Assembly (NCBI GenBank): GCA_018435055.1
Contig: JAHDOA010000055.1
Location: forward strand, 1-33,576
Source: Pelotomaculum sp.
GTDB taxonomy: Bacteria; Bacillota; Desulfotomaculia; Desulfotomaculales; Pelotomaculaceae
Length of the DNA: 33,576 nt
Reading direction: 5' to 3'
Shown here: positions 16,244 to 24,639 of the stretch, piece by piece
How positions within the stretch are numbered: position 1 is the first letter of the stretch
Layout of the letters: every line of letters begins with the position of its first letter
Translations under genes and position numbers: made by a program
Notes under the pieces: generated by a model
Databases searched by the model: none
What the model saw: only the letters and a program-made list of their open reading frames with translations
What the model was told of the DNA's origin: nothing

Positions 16244-17391
16244 AGATACTCGATTGTTACTTTTTTGCCCAGTGATGACAATATTTCGGCAATATCTCTT
16301 ACCGTCTGGTTTTTAATCACACACGAAACAGGAAATCCAGGGTAGTGGACAGCCTGGTTGATCGCCAATCCGACCATGAAGTGCACCTCATCTGCCCTGA
16401 GGAGCGCCGTGGCGAGCCGGCTGGCGCCGTCCCTGGCGTTTTCCAGATCCCTCAGCCGGCAGCCCTTTTTTAAATGCTGCAGCGCGTAATAAATGGTGAT
16501 GGCGCCCTCCGTAACCAGGTCTATGCCTTCAATAATGCCGGCAGGAGGCACTGTGCTGCAATCGGAATCCAGGTCAACCGCTATCTCCTTTTCCAGTATG
16601 CGGCTGACCATCAGGCTGGTGGAGCCGCCGCATACCACCTTGACACCTGCAGCGCCGGCGAGTTTTTTCACTGCGGGCTTATCTTTTTCTGATTCCCGGG
16701 GAGGCCCGACCAGCGCTGTTAGCTTCCTGGCCTTCCTCGCCTTGACTACTACGATGCTCACGTCATCGCCGGGAAGACCGCCATAAAGTAAATTGCATTG
16801 TGCGGTTATTTCGCCGGCCCAGTCCGCAGCTTCATAATCCGCGGCCGCCAATTTTTTTATAAAGCGGCCGACCTGTATCTCTCCCCAGCCGAAGTTCCAA
16901 ACTGCGCCGATGCCGGCATGGAGTACCCCGTCGCTCAGCATTACCAGCCAATTGCCTTCCTTTAAATGAAAGTGGGCCTCCCTAATAGCTTTTTCGTCTA
17001 TTATCCTGGTGGCCCTGCGTAAATTTTGTAACGAGTCACCACAGCCGAAATAGGATTTGGGATTATCGAATTCCGCCAGGTAGGAGCGCCCATCCTTGAA
17101 AACCTGTAATATGGAAAAAGTACTGTAGGCCAGGTTTCGCACTTTATCAACCGGCAAAGTTCTGGCCATTGTTTCAATGACTTCATCAATATGGCTGCCC
17201 ATTTTCAACATGGTGGCGGCGGTTTTAGCCGTAATGCGGGAAAGGATATTGGCTTTGACACCGCTGGCCAGACCGTCTGCCAGAACAATTACCGAAGAAT
17301 CCGCGGATTGGAGGACCTCAATTGAGTCGCCGCACAGCTCTTCACCCTTTTTATTTAACTGTGAGATGCCAATGTCAAGGTAGAGCGACAT
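16240..17391 (-). CDS. SpoIIE-like PP2C serine phosphatase of hydrogenase-gene type
   Basis: A 383-residue soluble protein. Residues 1-225 form a PP2C/SpoIIE-like phosphatase domain with EELCGDSIEV, IVLADGLASGVKAN (metal Asp), VMLSDGVLHAG and LPGDDVSIVVVKA, which together supply the Mn-binding aspartates. Unlike SpoIIE there are no N-terminal membrane helices. A second domain (about 245-383) contains VKVVCGGSTSLMVSRIL and GIIEGIDLVTEGAITI. Such phosphatases typically sit in operons with [FeFe]-hydrogenase genes and a [2Fe-2S] thioredoxin-like protein in anaerobic Firmicutes; only the latter gene is present, 94 bases upstream. AAGGA precedes ATG. The role is presumably signalling that links redox or hydrogen state to dephosphorylation of an unknown target. 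Confidence 0.82.
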   Translation of the reverse strand: MSLYLDIGISQLNKKGEELCGDSIEVLQSADSSVIVLADGLASGVKANILSRITAKTAATMLKMGSHIDEVIETMARTLPVDKVRNLAYSTFSILQVFKDGRSYLAEFDNPKSYFGCGDSLQNLRRATRIIDEKAIREAHFHLKEGNWLVMLSDGVLHAGIGAVWNFGWGEIQVGRFIKKLAAADYEAADWAGEITAQCNLLYGGLPGDDVSIVVVKARKARKLTALVGPPRESEKDKPAVKKLAGAAGVKVVCGGSTSLMVSRILEKEIAVDLDSDCSTVPPAGIIEGIDLVTEGAITIYYALQHLKKGCRLRDLENARDGASRLATALLRADEVHFMVGLAINQAVHYPGFPVSCVIKNQTVRDIAEILSSLGKKVTIEYL

Positions 17392-17485
17392 GTCCTTTTT
17401 CCTTTCTACTCTTTCAACAACCTGACTAGTTGGCTACCTGGTTTCCGCAGTCATTCCCCCCAAAAGTCCGAACCTGCGGCAACAG

Positions 17486-17743
17486 TCATTTCACCCCGTA
17501 TAAGGCTGAGAACACCTCGTTTTCAAACAATTCAGCAATATTTTCACTGGTTATATTTGTGAAAACCTTTTCATCGATCATTACCGTTACGCCGTCCGAG
17601 CAGCGTTCCAGGCAAAAGATTCCCTTGAGGGTGACAATATCATCCAATTGATAGTGTCTAATCAGATTTTCTATTTCGGCGATGACATTCTTAGAACCGC
17701 GTAAGAAACACGAACTGCCGACGCATACTTTAATAACCAGCAT
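17486..17743 (-). CDS. [2Fe-2S] thioredoxin-like ferredoxin (NuoE/HydA-associated type)
   Basis: An 85-residue protein with four cysteines in the thioredoxin-like ferredoxin pattern: VCVGSSCFLRGS (C-x4-C) and GIFCLERCSDGV (C-x3-C). These would bind one [2Fe-2S] cluster, as in NuoE and in the small subunits linked to bifurcating hydrogenases. CTGGAGG lies ahead of ATG. It is the first gene of a two-gene minus-strand unit with the SpoIIE-like phosphatase. The pairing suggests an electron-state sensor or electron carrier feeding the phosphatase, but no hydrogenase gene is within the window. The fold assignment is good; the specific partner is unknown. Confidence 0.85.
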   Translation of the reverse strand: MLVIKVCVGSSCFLRGSKNVIAEIENLIRHYQLDDIVTLKGIFCLERCSDGVTVMIDEKVFTNITSENIAELFENEVFSALYGVK

Positions 17744-17986
17744 TTTGGGATGCCTCCAGAATCATCTGTGTGAAAAAACATTAAATATAGCTCTTTTCGG
17801 TATTGTGCTGTTTAAATCCTTTTAAATACATGTTAAAATAAATATTTCTTTAAGAAATTTTTGCGTGTATTTTCCAATTTTAAAGATTTGTGCCGCTGTT
17901 GGCAGATGGGCTGCTGCAAAAAAGATAGACAGAAATCGAATATATGATAGAATTTTTATTAGGTGTAAGAAGGAAGGGTGATAGTT

Positions 17987-18493
17987 TTGAAAAACACACT
18001 TGCTGTCCTGGTTGTTAATAAACCCGGAGTGCTGGCGCGCATATCCGGCCTTTTGAGCAGGCGGGTGGTAAATATTGAAAGCATCGCAGCCGGTTATACC
18101 GAGGAACCGGACGTGACCCGGATTACCCTGGATGTGAAGGGTGACGAGCAGTCCCTCGAACAGGTGATCAAGCAGCTTTCCAAGTTGGTTGACGTAATTA
18201 AAATTGTCGAGTTGAAAGCAGAGGAATCAGTGGAACGTGAACTGGCGTTAATTAAGGTTATAGCTGAAAACAATCGCCGCTCTGATATTGTCAACCTGGT
18301 TTCGGTATTCAGGGCGAACATCATTGACGTAAATAAAGAGACGATGATTATAGAAATCCTGGGTGATGCGCAAAAGATCAACGCGTTCTGCGCCGTGCTC
18401 GAGGATTACGGTATTGTTGAGATGGTGCGGACGGGGAAAATCGCCCTGTCCAGGAAACCTGTAGCCGTTAAACAATCCGCAGGGGGGCGGTGA
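17987..18493 (+). CDS. ilvN: Acetolactate synthase small (regulatory) subunit, orphan
   Basis: A 168-residue protein with an N-terminal ACT domain (residues 1-75: NTLAVLVVNKPGVLARISGLLSRR, then NIESIAAGYTEEPDVTRITL) and the usual IlvN C-terminal half (RELALIKVIAENNRRSDIVNLVSVFRANIIDV). It normally binds valine and activates the catalytic IlvB subunit in branched-chain amino acid synthesis. TTG 17987 is chosen because AAGGAAGGG (17970-17978) sits about eight bases before it and the product then begins MKNTLAVLV as in the family; GTG 17978 overlaps that site. No ilvB or ilvC is adjacent. Being alone, it may serve an IlvB encoded elsewhere or be a stand-alone ACT regulator. Confidence 0.88.
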   Translation: MKNTLAVLVVNKPGVLARISGLLSRRVVNIESIAAGYTEEPDVTRITLDVKGDEQSLEQVIKQLSKLVDVIKIVELKAEESVERELALIKVIAENNRRSDIVNLVSVFRANIIDVNKETMIIEILGDAQKINAFCAVLEDYGIVEMVRTGKIALSRKPVAVKQSAGGR

Positions 18494-18564
18494 ACCGGCG
18501 CCGTTGATTATGACCGGCGGTTCACTAAAGAAAATCTTAACTGTGTTTGTGTATCTTGACATCA

Positions 18565-18609
18565 TTGACATTTATGCCGCAAAAGTATATATATAAAGTA
18601 TATATAAAG
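18565..18609 (+). promoter_or_regulatory. Promoter and candidate operator of ndoAI-ndoA
   Basis: A perfect TTGACA (18565-18570; a second copy is at 18556-18561) is followed 17 bases later by TATATA (18588-18593). The -10 region overlaps a direct repeat, GTATATATATAAA then GTATATATAAAGG (18585-18610). A repeat over the -10 is a sensible site for autorepression by the RHH antitoxin; this is inferred. Confidence 0.5.
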
Positions 18610-18642
18610 GTATTTACGGTTGCTCACCGGGGAGGCCGGCCC

Positions 18643-18918
18643 ATGCCAGGCATAAAAAGGATCATGATCAGCCTGCCGGATTCACTTTTAGCGGAAGTAG
18701 ACGGTATTGCGGCGGCTGACCAGCTCAACCGCAGCGAGTTCATTCGGAAAGCGATGAGTTATTATATAACTGAATGCAAAAGGCGCCTTCTTAGAGAGCA
18801 GATGAAAAAAGGCTATCTGGAGATGGCTAAAATAAATTTGGACCTGGTTGTAGAGCATTACCGCCTGGAATCAGAAGTGCATGAGCTCTACGGACTTCCC
18901 GTTCCGGAGGTAAAATAA
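18643..18918 (+). CDS. ndoAI: Ribbon-helix-helix antitoxin (NdoAI/MazE type)
   Basis: A 91-residue protein with an N-terminal CopG/MetJ-like ribbon-helix-helix domain: [34 protein letters not shown] (residues 5-39, given as landmarks only). The C-terminal half is helical ([19 protein letters not shown]) and ends VPEVK, the kind of tail that wraps around the toxin. ATG 18643 is chosen over the longer GTG/ATG options because GGGGAGG (18629-18635) precedes it and the RHH domain starts at once. The toxin gene follows after two bases. Known family role: dimeric antitoxin that blocks the RNase and represses its own promoter. Confidence 0.88.
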   Translation: MPGIKRIMISLPDSLLAEVDGIAAADQLNRSEFIRKAMSYYITECKRRLLREQMKKGYLEMAKINLDLVVEHYRLESEVHELYGLPVPEVK

Positions 18919-18920
18919 AT

Positions 18921-19271
18921 ATGCTAATCCACAGGGGGGATATTTATTATGCCGACCTGAGTCCGGTTGTAGGTTGCGAGCAGGGCGGGACCAGGCCGGT
19001 GCTGATCATTCAAAACGACATTGGTAATCAGTACAGCCCCACCACTATAGTAGCCGCAATAACCTCACAGATTGATAAACCAAAGCTGCCGACGCACGTG
19101 CCCCTGCCAGTAACCTCCGGCGGGCTGGAAAAGAATTCGGTCATACTGCTCGAACAAATCAGAACCATCGATAAGAGCAGGCTGCTGGAAAAAGTACATT
19201 CCCTGGATAATGACACAATGGCCAGGGTAAACCAGGCGGCGGAAATAAGTCTGGGCCTGGTGGATCTCTAA
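18921..19271 (+). CDS. ndoA: Endoribonuclease toxin NdoA (MazF/PemK type)
   Basis: A 116-residue single-domain PemK/MazF protein, the exact length of Bacillus EndoA. Landmarks are [29 protein letters not shown] (catalytic Arg in TRPV), [11 protein letters not shown] with the catalytic Thr/Ser region, [21 protein letters not shown] and the C-terminal ISLGL. It cuts single-stranded RNA at short sites (UACAU in Bacillus) under stress. It follows the antitoxin gene with a two-base gap. In Bacilli this pair lies near alr and sigB; here the neighbours are ilvN and glgX. Confidence 0.94.
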   Translation: MLIHRGDIYYADLSPVVGCEQGGTRPVLIIQNDIGNQYSPTTIVAAITSQIDKPKLPTHVPLPVTSGGLEKNSVILLEQIRTIDKSRLLEKVHSLDNDTMARVNQAAEISLGLVDL

Positions 19272-19298
19272 GGCCGGAAAAAAAATAATAGTTTTCGC

Positions 19299-19339
19299 AA
19301 AAAACCTTAACCGGTTCTGTTATCCGAGCAAGGTTTTTT
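19299..19339 (+). terminator. Possible terminator after ndoA
   Basis: AAAAAACCTT (19299-19308) pairs perfectly with AAGGTTTTTT (19330-19339) across a 21-base loop. The T-run is inside the stem, so strength is doubtful. Confidence 0.4.
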
Positions 19340-19378
19340 AATATTTGCGTGAATATTATGTTTAAAGGATGGTTTAGC

Positions 19379-21526
19379 ATGGAAAAGCGCGTCAGGGAGG
19401 GGAGTCCCTACCCGCAGGGGGCGACACCAGCTGAAGGAGGGGTAAACTTTGCCCTTTTTTCCAAATATGCGGAAGGTGTGGACCTGCTTTTTTTTAAGCA
19501 TCCCCTGGATTCAACACCCACGGAGATCATCCAGGTTAATAACCGTACCAATTTTGTCTGGCACTGTTTTGTGGAGGGCCTGGCTCCCGGGCAGCTTTAC
19601 GCTTATCGCGTGCGGGGCCCCTACCAGCCGCAAAACGGGCTGCGCTTCAACCTCAACCGCCTGCTGATCGACCCCTACGCCAGGGCTATTACAGGCAAGT
19701 TTGTGCCGGGGGTATGCCACCTGGGTTATGATCCTGCTTCGCCTCTGGCCGATCTCTCATTCAACGGGCTGGCTAACACCGGCGGGGCGCCTAAATGTAT
19801 CGTGATCGATAACCAGTTTGACTGGGAGGAGGATGCGCCGCCGCGCATTCCCCTGCGGGAAACAGTTATTTATGAGGTCCACCTGAAGGGATTGACGGCG
19901 CATGCTACTTCAGGGGTAAAGTATCCGGGCGCCTACCTGGGCGTCATAGAAAAAATACCGTATTTAAAGAGCCTGGGGATAACAGCGGTTGAGTTTTTAC
20001 CCGTCCACCACTGTCACTCGGAGCAATCATTGCTGAATAAAGGTTTGACCAATTACTGGGGCTATAACACACTGGGCTTTTTCGCCCCCGACAGCCGGTT
20101 CAGTACCGGAAGCTACCCGGGCTGCCAGGTACGGGAGTTTAAACAGATGGTTAAAGCGCTGCACAAAGCGGGTCTGGAAATTATCCTCGACGTCGTTTAC
20201 AACCATACCTGTGAAGGCGACGAGCGGGGTCCGACCCTTTCTTTCAGGGGGATCGACAACATCACCTATTACAGGCTGCAGACGGATAAAAGATATTATA
20301 CCGATTACAGCGGCTGCGGCAATACTTTGAATTTTGATGAATTTCAGGTCGTCAGGATGGTTATGGATTCATTGCGCTACTGGGTGCAGGAGATGCGCGT
20401 GGACGGTTTTCGGTTTGACCTGGCGACGATACTCGGGCGGGAGAAAAGCGGCTATTCCCGGGGAGCGGGGTTTTTTAAGGCAATTCACCAGGATCCTGTC
20501 CTGGCGGGGGTTAAACTGATTGCTGAACCCTGGGACGCCGGCTACGGCTCCTACCAGTTGGGGAATTTTCCCTCCGATTGGGCAGAGTGGAACGGCGCTT
20601 ACCGTGACTGTGTGCGAAAGTTCGTTAAAGGGATTCCGGGGATGTTGCCGGATATGGGGCGCCGTTTGACCGGCAGCCCGGATTTCTTTGCCGGCAAGGG
20701 GCGGACGCCGTTTGACAGCATCAATTTTATTACCTGTCATGACGGGTTTACCCTAAACGATCTGGTCTCATATGAAAAGAAGCATAACCAGGCAAATCTG
20801 GAAAACAACAAAGACGGCGTCAATGACAATAATTCATTTAACTGTGGTCTGGAGGGCATAACCACTGATCCCTCGATTATGGAACTGAGGAAGAAAAATA
20901 TTAAAAATTTTTTCGCGATTTTGCTGATATCCCAGGGCGTCCCCATGCTCCTGGGCGGGGATGAATTTTTGCGGACGCAAAGGGGGAACAACAACGCCTA
21001 CTGCCAGGACAATGAGATCAGTTATTTTGACTGGTCTCTGGCGGATACTAATCAGGATATGATCGATTACGTGCGGAAGATGATCGCGTTTAGAAAACGC
21101 TACCCCCATTTTTACCAGGACAGATTTTTTACCGGCCGGGACCTCAACCTGGACTCTATAAAAGATATCAACTGGTATGCAGAAGATTGTGGTCCGCAGG
21201 ATTGGGCCTGTCCGGAAAAGGGTTTTCTGGTCTTCTTGATTCAGGGAAGTGAATTAACAGGGGCAGCGGCCAGGGAGAAGGAGCGTGACATTTTGGTGAT
21301 TATAAACGCTCTTAAAACAGGAAGGATCTTCAGCCTGCCCAGGGCCGGGTCTGGCGCAGTTTATTACAGGATTTTGGATACCTCCCGGCCATATGGTCAG
21401 GATCTGCTGGCGGATGAGGACGCGGCGCCGCTGCACGGGCGTTTTTATAGAGTCGCGCCGCAGAGCGTGGTTATACTAGTCAGCAAAGTTCCCGTAAATG
21501 ATGAAACCGTTAAGAATAATGCGTAG
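19379..21526 (+). CDS. glgX: Glycogen debranching enzyme (isoamylase type)
   Basis: A 715-residue GH13 enzyme. It opens with an N-terminal CBM48-like domain (GSPYPQGATPAEGGVNFALFS) and then the catalytic barrel. Conserved regions: region I DVVYNHTCEG, region II RVDGFRFDLAT (nucleophile Asp), region III with AEPWD (acid Glu), and region IV INFITCHDG. The typical GlgX block NNNAYCQDNEISYFDW is present. It hydrolyses alpha-1,6 branches of phosphorylase-limited glycogen or starch. ATG 19379 has AAAGGA at a good distance, whereas GTG 19349 would add ten residues outside the conserved start. No glycogen synthesis or phosphorylase gene is nearby; the next gene follows after 14 bases. Confidence 0.94.
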   Translation: MEKRVREGSPYPQGATPAEGGVNFALFSKYAEGVDLLFFKHPLDSTPTEIIQVNNRTNFVWHCFVEGLAPGQLYAYRVRGPYQPQNGLRFNLNRLLIDPYARAITGKFVPGVCHLGYDPASPLADLSFNGLANTGGAPKCIVIDNQFDWEEDAPPRIPLRETVIYEVHLKGLTAHATSGVKYPGAYLGVIEKIPYLKSLGITAVEFLPVHHCHSEQSLLNKGLTNYWGYNTLGFFAPDSRFSTGSYPGCQVREFKQMVKALHKAGLEIILDVVYNHTCEGDERGPTLSFRGIDNITYYRLQTDKRYYTDYSGCGNTLNFDEFQVVRMVMDSLRYWVQEMRVDGFRFDLATILGREKSGYSRGAGFFKAIHQDPVLAGVKLIAEPWDAGYGSYQLGNFPSDWAEWNGAYRDCVRKFVKGIPGMLPDMGRRLTGSPDFFAGKGRTPFDSINFITCHDGFTLNDLVSYEKKHNQANLENNKDGVNDNNSFNCGLEGITTDPSIMELRKKNIKNFFAILLISQGVPMLLGGDEFLRTQRGNNNAYCQDNEISYFDWSLADTNQDMIDYVRKMIAFRKRYPHFYQDRFFTGRDLNLDSIKDINWYAEDCGPQDWACPEKGFLVFLIQGSELTGAAAREKERDILVIINALKTGRIFSLPRAGSGAVYYRILDTSRPYGQDLLADEDAAPLHGRFYRVAPQSVVILVSKVPVNDETVKNNA

Positions 21527-21540
21527 AGAGGAAGAACTGT

Positions 21541-22668
21541 ATGCTTGCCATTACCGGCGGTAAAATTTTAACTATGGCGGGGCGTCCGCTGGAAAAGGGG
21601 ACGGTACTGATCGACGGCGGCAAAATTGCCGGGGTACACGCGGGTGTCCTGGCGCCTGCCGGCGCTGAGGTGTTTGACGCGTCCGGGATGATTGTCATGC
21701 CGGGGATGATTGATTGTCACAGCCATGTGGGGATTGTGGAAGAAATCTACCGGGAAGAAGGGGACGACAGCAACGAAATGACCGGCCCGGTGACTCCGCA
21801 CCTGCGGGCGATAGATGCTGTAAACCCGCTGGACCTGGGGTTTCGTGACGCTGTGGCGGGCGGTGTTACTACTGTAGTAACGGGGCCGGGCAGCGCCAAT
21901 ATTATCGGCGGGGAAATGGTAGCTCTGAAAACCCGGGGAACAGTGGTTGACGACATGATTGTACGGCAGCCGGCCGGTTTGAAGGCGGCCCTTGGTGAAA
22001 ATCCCAAACGCAGTTACGGCAGGGAAAAAAAGTCCCCCGCCACGCGTATGGCCTCAGCCGCCATGATCAGGGAAGCTTTGATCCAGGGTCTAACCTACCT
22101 GAAAAAGGAATCGCCGGAAAGGGACCTGAAAATGGAAGCGCTGGGGAGGGTCTTAAGGAGGGAAGTACCCCTGCGGGTGCATGCCCACCGCGCGGACGAT
22201 ATTATGACGGCGGTACGGATTGCCGGTGAGTTTGCCATAGATCTGGTCATTGAACACTGCACGGAGGGACACCTGGTAGCGCAAAAACTGGCTGAGAAAA
22301 AAATACCGGCGGTGATTGGTCCGGTGATTACAAACAGGGCCAAGGTGGAAATGCAGGGAATGACCCTGGCCACAGCCAGGGTCCTGGCCGACAATGGGGT
22401 CTTGTTTGCGATCATGACAGACCACCCGGTTGTCCCGGTCCAGTACCTGGCCGCGTCAGCCGCGCTGGCCGTCAAGGGCGGGTTGTCCGCAGAACATGCT
22501 CTCAAGTGTATTACTATTAACGCGGCTAGAATTTTGGGGTTGGAAAAACAGCTGGGCAGTATAGAGCCGGGTAAAGACGCCGACATCGTTATATTGGACC
22601 GCCATCCTCTGGATATTTCTTCCCGTGTGGCGCAGGTATTCATTAACGGTGAAAAAGCCTTGCCGTAA
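21541..22668 (+). CDS. Amidohydrolase (imidazolonepropionase-like)
   Basis: A 375-residue metal-dependent hydrolase of the amidohydrolase superfamily. The N-terminal composite beta domain (GGKILTMAGRPLEKGTVLIDGGKI) is followed by the barrel with metal ligands: DCHSHVG (HxH), a basic GG(E)M region, VHAHRADD (His), VIEHCTEG (His) and MTDHPVVP (catalytic Asp). The C-terminal strand set has GSIEPGKDADIVILDRHPLD. This is the layout of imidazolonepropionase and related cyclic-amide hydrolases. The exact substrate is not deducible. It follows glgX by 14 bases with GAGAGGAAG overlapping, so it is probably co-transcribed. Confidence 0.88.
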   Translation: MLAITGGKILTMAGRPLEKGTVLIDGGKIAGVHAGVLAPAGAEVFDASGMIVMPGMIDCHSHVGIVEEIYREEGDDSNEMTGPVTPHLRAIDAVNPLDLGFRDAVAGGVTTVVTGPGSANIIGGEMVALKTRGTVVDDMIVRQPAGLKAALGENPKRSYGREKKSPATRMASAAMIREALIQGLTYLKKESPERDLKMEALGRVLRREVPLRVHAHRADDIMTAVRIAGEFAIDLVIEHCTEGHLVAQKLAEKKIPAVIGPVITNRAKVEMQGMTLATARVLADNGVLFAIMTDHPVVPVQYLAASAALAVKGGLSAEHALKCITINAARILGLEKQLGSIEPGKDADIVILDRHPLDISSRVAQVFINGEKALP

Positions 22669-22810
22669 AATTAGCAAGTTTGTTAAAAAAAGAAATAATT
22701 ATAGTTTTCTAAAATAAATAAAAAGGAATTTGTATATACAGGTCGAATACAATATCTGGTTAACTTATATTAATATGCCATTATGTATAGATATGTCGAG
22801 GGGTGTGGGA

Positions 22811-23218
22811 ATGAACAGGGGGAGACTTAGAGTATTAATTGCGGATGACCAGCCCGGGGTGCGTTTCCTGCTGGAGATTGTGGTAAAGGAGTGTGGGCAC
22901 GAGGCTTATCTGGCGCAAAATGGGTTGGAGGCTGTTGAAATGGCGCGTTCAATAAACCCTGACCTGGTTTTTATGGACGTACGCATGCCTTTAAACGGGG
23001 GACTGGAGGCGCTGGGAGAAATTAAGGAGACCAACCCCGAAATTGAGGTGATCATCATGACCGCTTACGGTTCAGAGCAGACCATTTCCGACGCGCTGGA
23101 AAAAGGCGCCTGGCGCTATATTGCCAAGCCGTTTGATGTTAACGAGATTAAAGAGCTTTTAATTGATTTCGTCAATGAGTATTGTAGAAAGAGTGCTAAG
23201 GCTGTGGGTTTTCAATAA
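22811..23218 (+). CDS. Single-domain response regulator (Spo0F-like)
   Basis: A 135-residue receiver domain with no output domain. The acidic pair D12/D13 (IADDQP), phosphoacceptor D56 (FMDVRMP), T84 (MTAYG) and K106 (AKPF) are all in place. The overall match is to Spo0F/CheY-type relay proteins. ATG 22811 is selected because an upstream-extended reading from 22730 lacks a Shine-Dalgarno and adds non-homologous residues, while GAGGGG precedes 22811. A terminator follows, so it is monocistronic. Likely role: phosphotransfer in the sporulation phosphorelay, inferred from similarity; no kinase is adjacent. Confidence 0.85.
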   Translation: MNRGRLRVLIADDQPGVRFLLEIVVKECGHEAYLAQNGLEAVEMARSINPDLVFMDVRMPLNGGLEALGEIKETNPEIEVIIMTAYGSEQTISDALEKGAWRYIAKPFDVNEIKELLIDFVNEYCRKSAKAVGFQ

Positions 23219-23230
23219 ATTGGTTTTATT

Positions 23231-23254
23231 CCCCCCACAAGAGGGGGTTTTTTT
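23231..23254 (+). terminator. Intrinsic terminator after the Spo0F-like gene
   Basis: CCCCC (23232-23236) / GGGGG (23243-23247) stem with loop ACAAGA and seven T after it. Confidence 0.88.
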
Positions 23255-23449
23255 GTTCTGGAGATTATGCTATGTTAAACCCGTGGATAACTGTATGAGG
23301 CGCGAAACGCCTGCAATTGTATTTGCTGGAATACCGGGGCGGCAGAAACGCAGGATGAGACACCAGGCGACTAAAGGTTGTAAATTTTTTCGGCATACAG
23401 CTGCCGCAGGTTTTATCTACGGCCGGCAAAGGGTTATAATATATGCGGG

Positions 23450-23947
23450 GTGGTGTGCCAGTTGGTTATAATTAAAACTTCATCTGCGGCAGAAACCGGC
23501 ATGCTGGGTGAAAAACTGAGCGCCTTATTGGGCGCGGGTGACTTGATCTGTCTTTATGGCGGGCTCGGCGCCGGCAAGACTTGTTTCGCCCAGGGAGTCG
23601 CACGTGGTCTGGGCGTAGAAGGCGCTGTGACCAGTCCCACCTTTACCTTGATCAATGAATATTACGGCCGGCTGCCTTTTTTTCATATGGATGTATACCG
23701 CCTGGATTCTGTCATGGAGATGGAGGACCTCGGCTACGAGGAATACTTTTATGACGGCGGCGTCACCCTGGTGGAATGGGCGGAAAAGATAGAGGAGCTG
23801 CTGCCGGAAGACAGACTGGACATATCTATCGACAGGGCCGCGGCAGGCGAGGGAGAAGACTTCAGGCAGGTGACCCTTTCGTCCAGGAGCGAAAGATACC
23901 GGCTTTTAATAAAGGAGCTGATGACCTTTGTACGTCCTGGGGATTGA
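23450..23947 (+). CDS. tsaE: tRNA t6A synthesis ATPase TsaE
   Basis: A 165-residue P-loop protein with Walker A GGLGAGKT (about residues 37-44), switch-like [17 protein letters not shown] and [17 protein letters not shown]. All are standard for TsaE (YdiB/YjeE), which powers the TsaBDE complex making N6-threonylcarbamoyladenosine at tRNA A37. Start options are GTG 23450, GTG 23453 and TTG 23462; GCGGGG just upstream suits the later ones better by spacing, so the N-terminus is uncertain by a few residues. tsaB overlaps its 3' end by 20 bases. The operon continues with rimI. Confidence 0.92.
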   Translation: MVCQLVIIKTSSAAETGMLGEKLSALLGAGDLICLYGGLGAGKTCFAQGVARGLGVEGAVTSPTFTLINEYYGRLPFFHMDVYRLDSVMEMEDLGYEEYFYDGGVTLVEWAEKIEELLPEDRLDISIDRAAAGEGEDFRQVTLSSRSERYRLLIKELMTFVRPGD

Positions 23948-24635
23948 GTCGGCAACACCGGTTGCCGCGGTGGCGGTGGCCGGTGACGGGGTAATTCTGG
24001 CCGAGCGGATGGTGTTCAACAAGCGGACCCACTCAGTCAACCTGCTGCCCATGATTAAGTCCGCTCTGGAGGAGTCAGGGGTAGGGAAACGGGGCCTCAG
24101 CGGGATTGCGGTGTCAGGCGGGCCTGGTTCGTTTACCGGCCTGCGCATCGGCATGAGTACGGCCAAATCTCTGGCGCAGGCTCTGGACCTGCCGGTGGCG
24201 GGTATATCCACTCTGGCGTCTTTGGCCTACCCGCTGGCCGGGCACGGCTGTTTTATCTGCCCGGTATTAAATGCGCGCAAGAACGAAGTATATACAGCTG
24301 TATATGATAATAAAGATGTACTATCCTGTCTGGCCGGTCCTATGGCCGTGCACCCCGATAAGCTAGTAGAGATCCTGCTGAAGTTAAACGGTCCGGTAAT
24401 CTTTGCCGGAGACGGCGTTTCCCAGTACGCGGACGTGTTTAAAGCCGGCCTGGGGAAATTGGCCGGGTTTGCCCCCGCCATGTCAAATTTCCCCCGGGGC
24501 GCCGCGGTGGCGGAACTGGGCCTGGCCGCCTTTAAGGAAGGCCGGGGCGTGGCGCCCGCGGACCTGTGCCCGGAATACATCAGGCCTTCAGAAGCGGAAA
24601 TAATCTGGCTTAAAAAGAATAGCCCCGGGAGTTGA
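23928..24635 (+). CDS. tsaB: tRNA t6A synthesis protein TsaB
   Basis: A 235-residue ASKHA-fold protein: [20 protein letters not shown], then NLLPMIKSALEE, and the signature AVSGGPGSFTGLRIGMSTAKSLAQ. TsaB is the scaffold partner of TsaD in t6A formation. Start TTG 23928 lies inside tsaE with AAGGAG about nine bases upstream, giving a 20-base overlap and probable translational coupling. Length and motifs are normal for the family. No tsaD follows rimI here. Confidence 0.92.
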   Translation: MYVLGIESATPVAAVAVAGDGVILAERMVFNKRTHSVNLLPMIKSALEESGVGKRGLSGIAVSGGPGSFTGLRIGMSTAKSLAQALDLPVAGISTLASLAYPLAGHGCFICPVLNARKNEVYTAVYDNKDVLSCLAGPMAVHPDKLVEILLKLNGPVIFAGDGVSQYADVFKAGLGKLAGFAPAMSNFPRGAAVAELGLAAFKEGRGVAPADLCPEYIRPSEAEIIWLKKNSPGS

Positions 24636-24639
24636 AACA

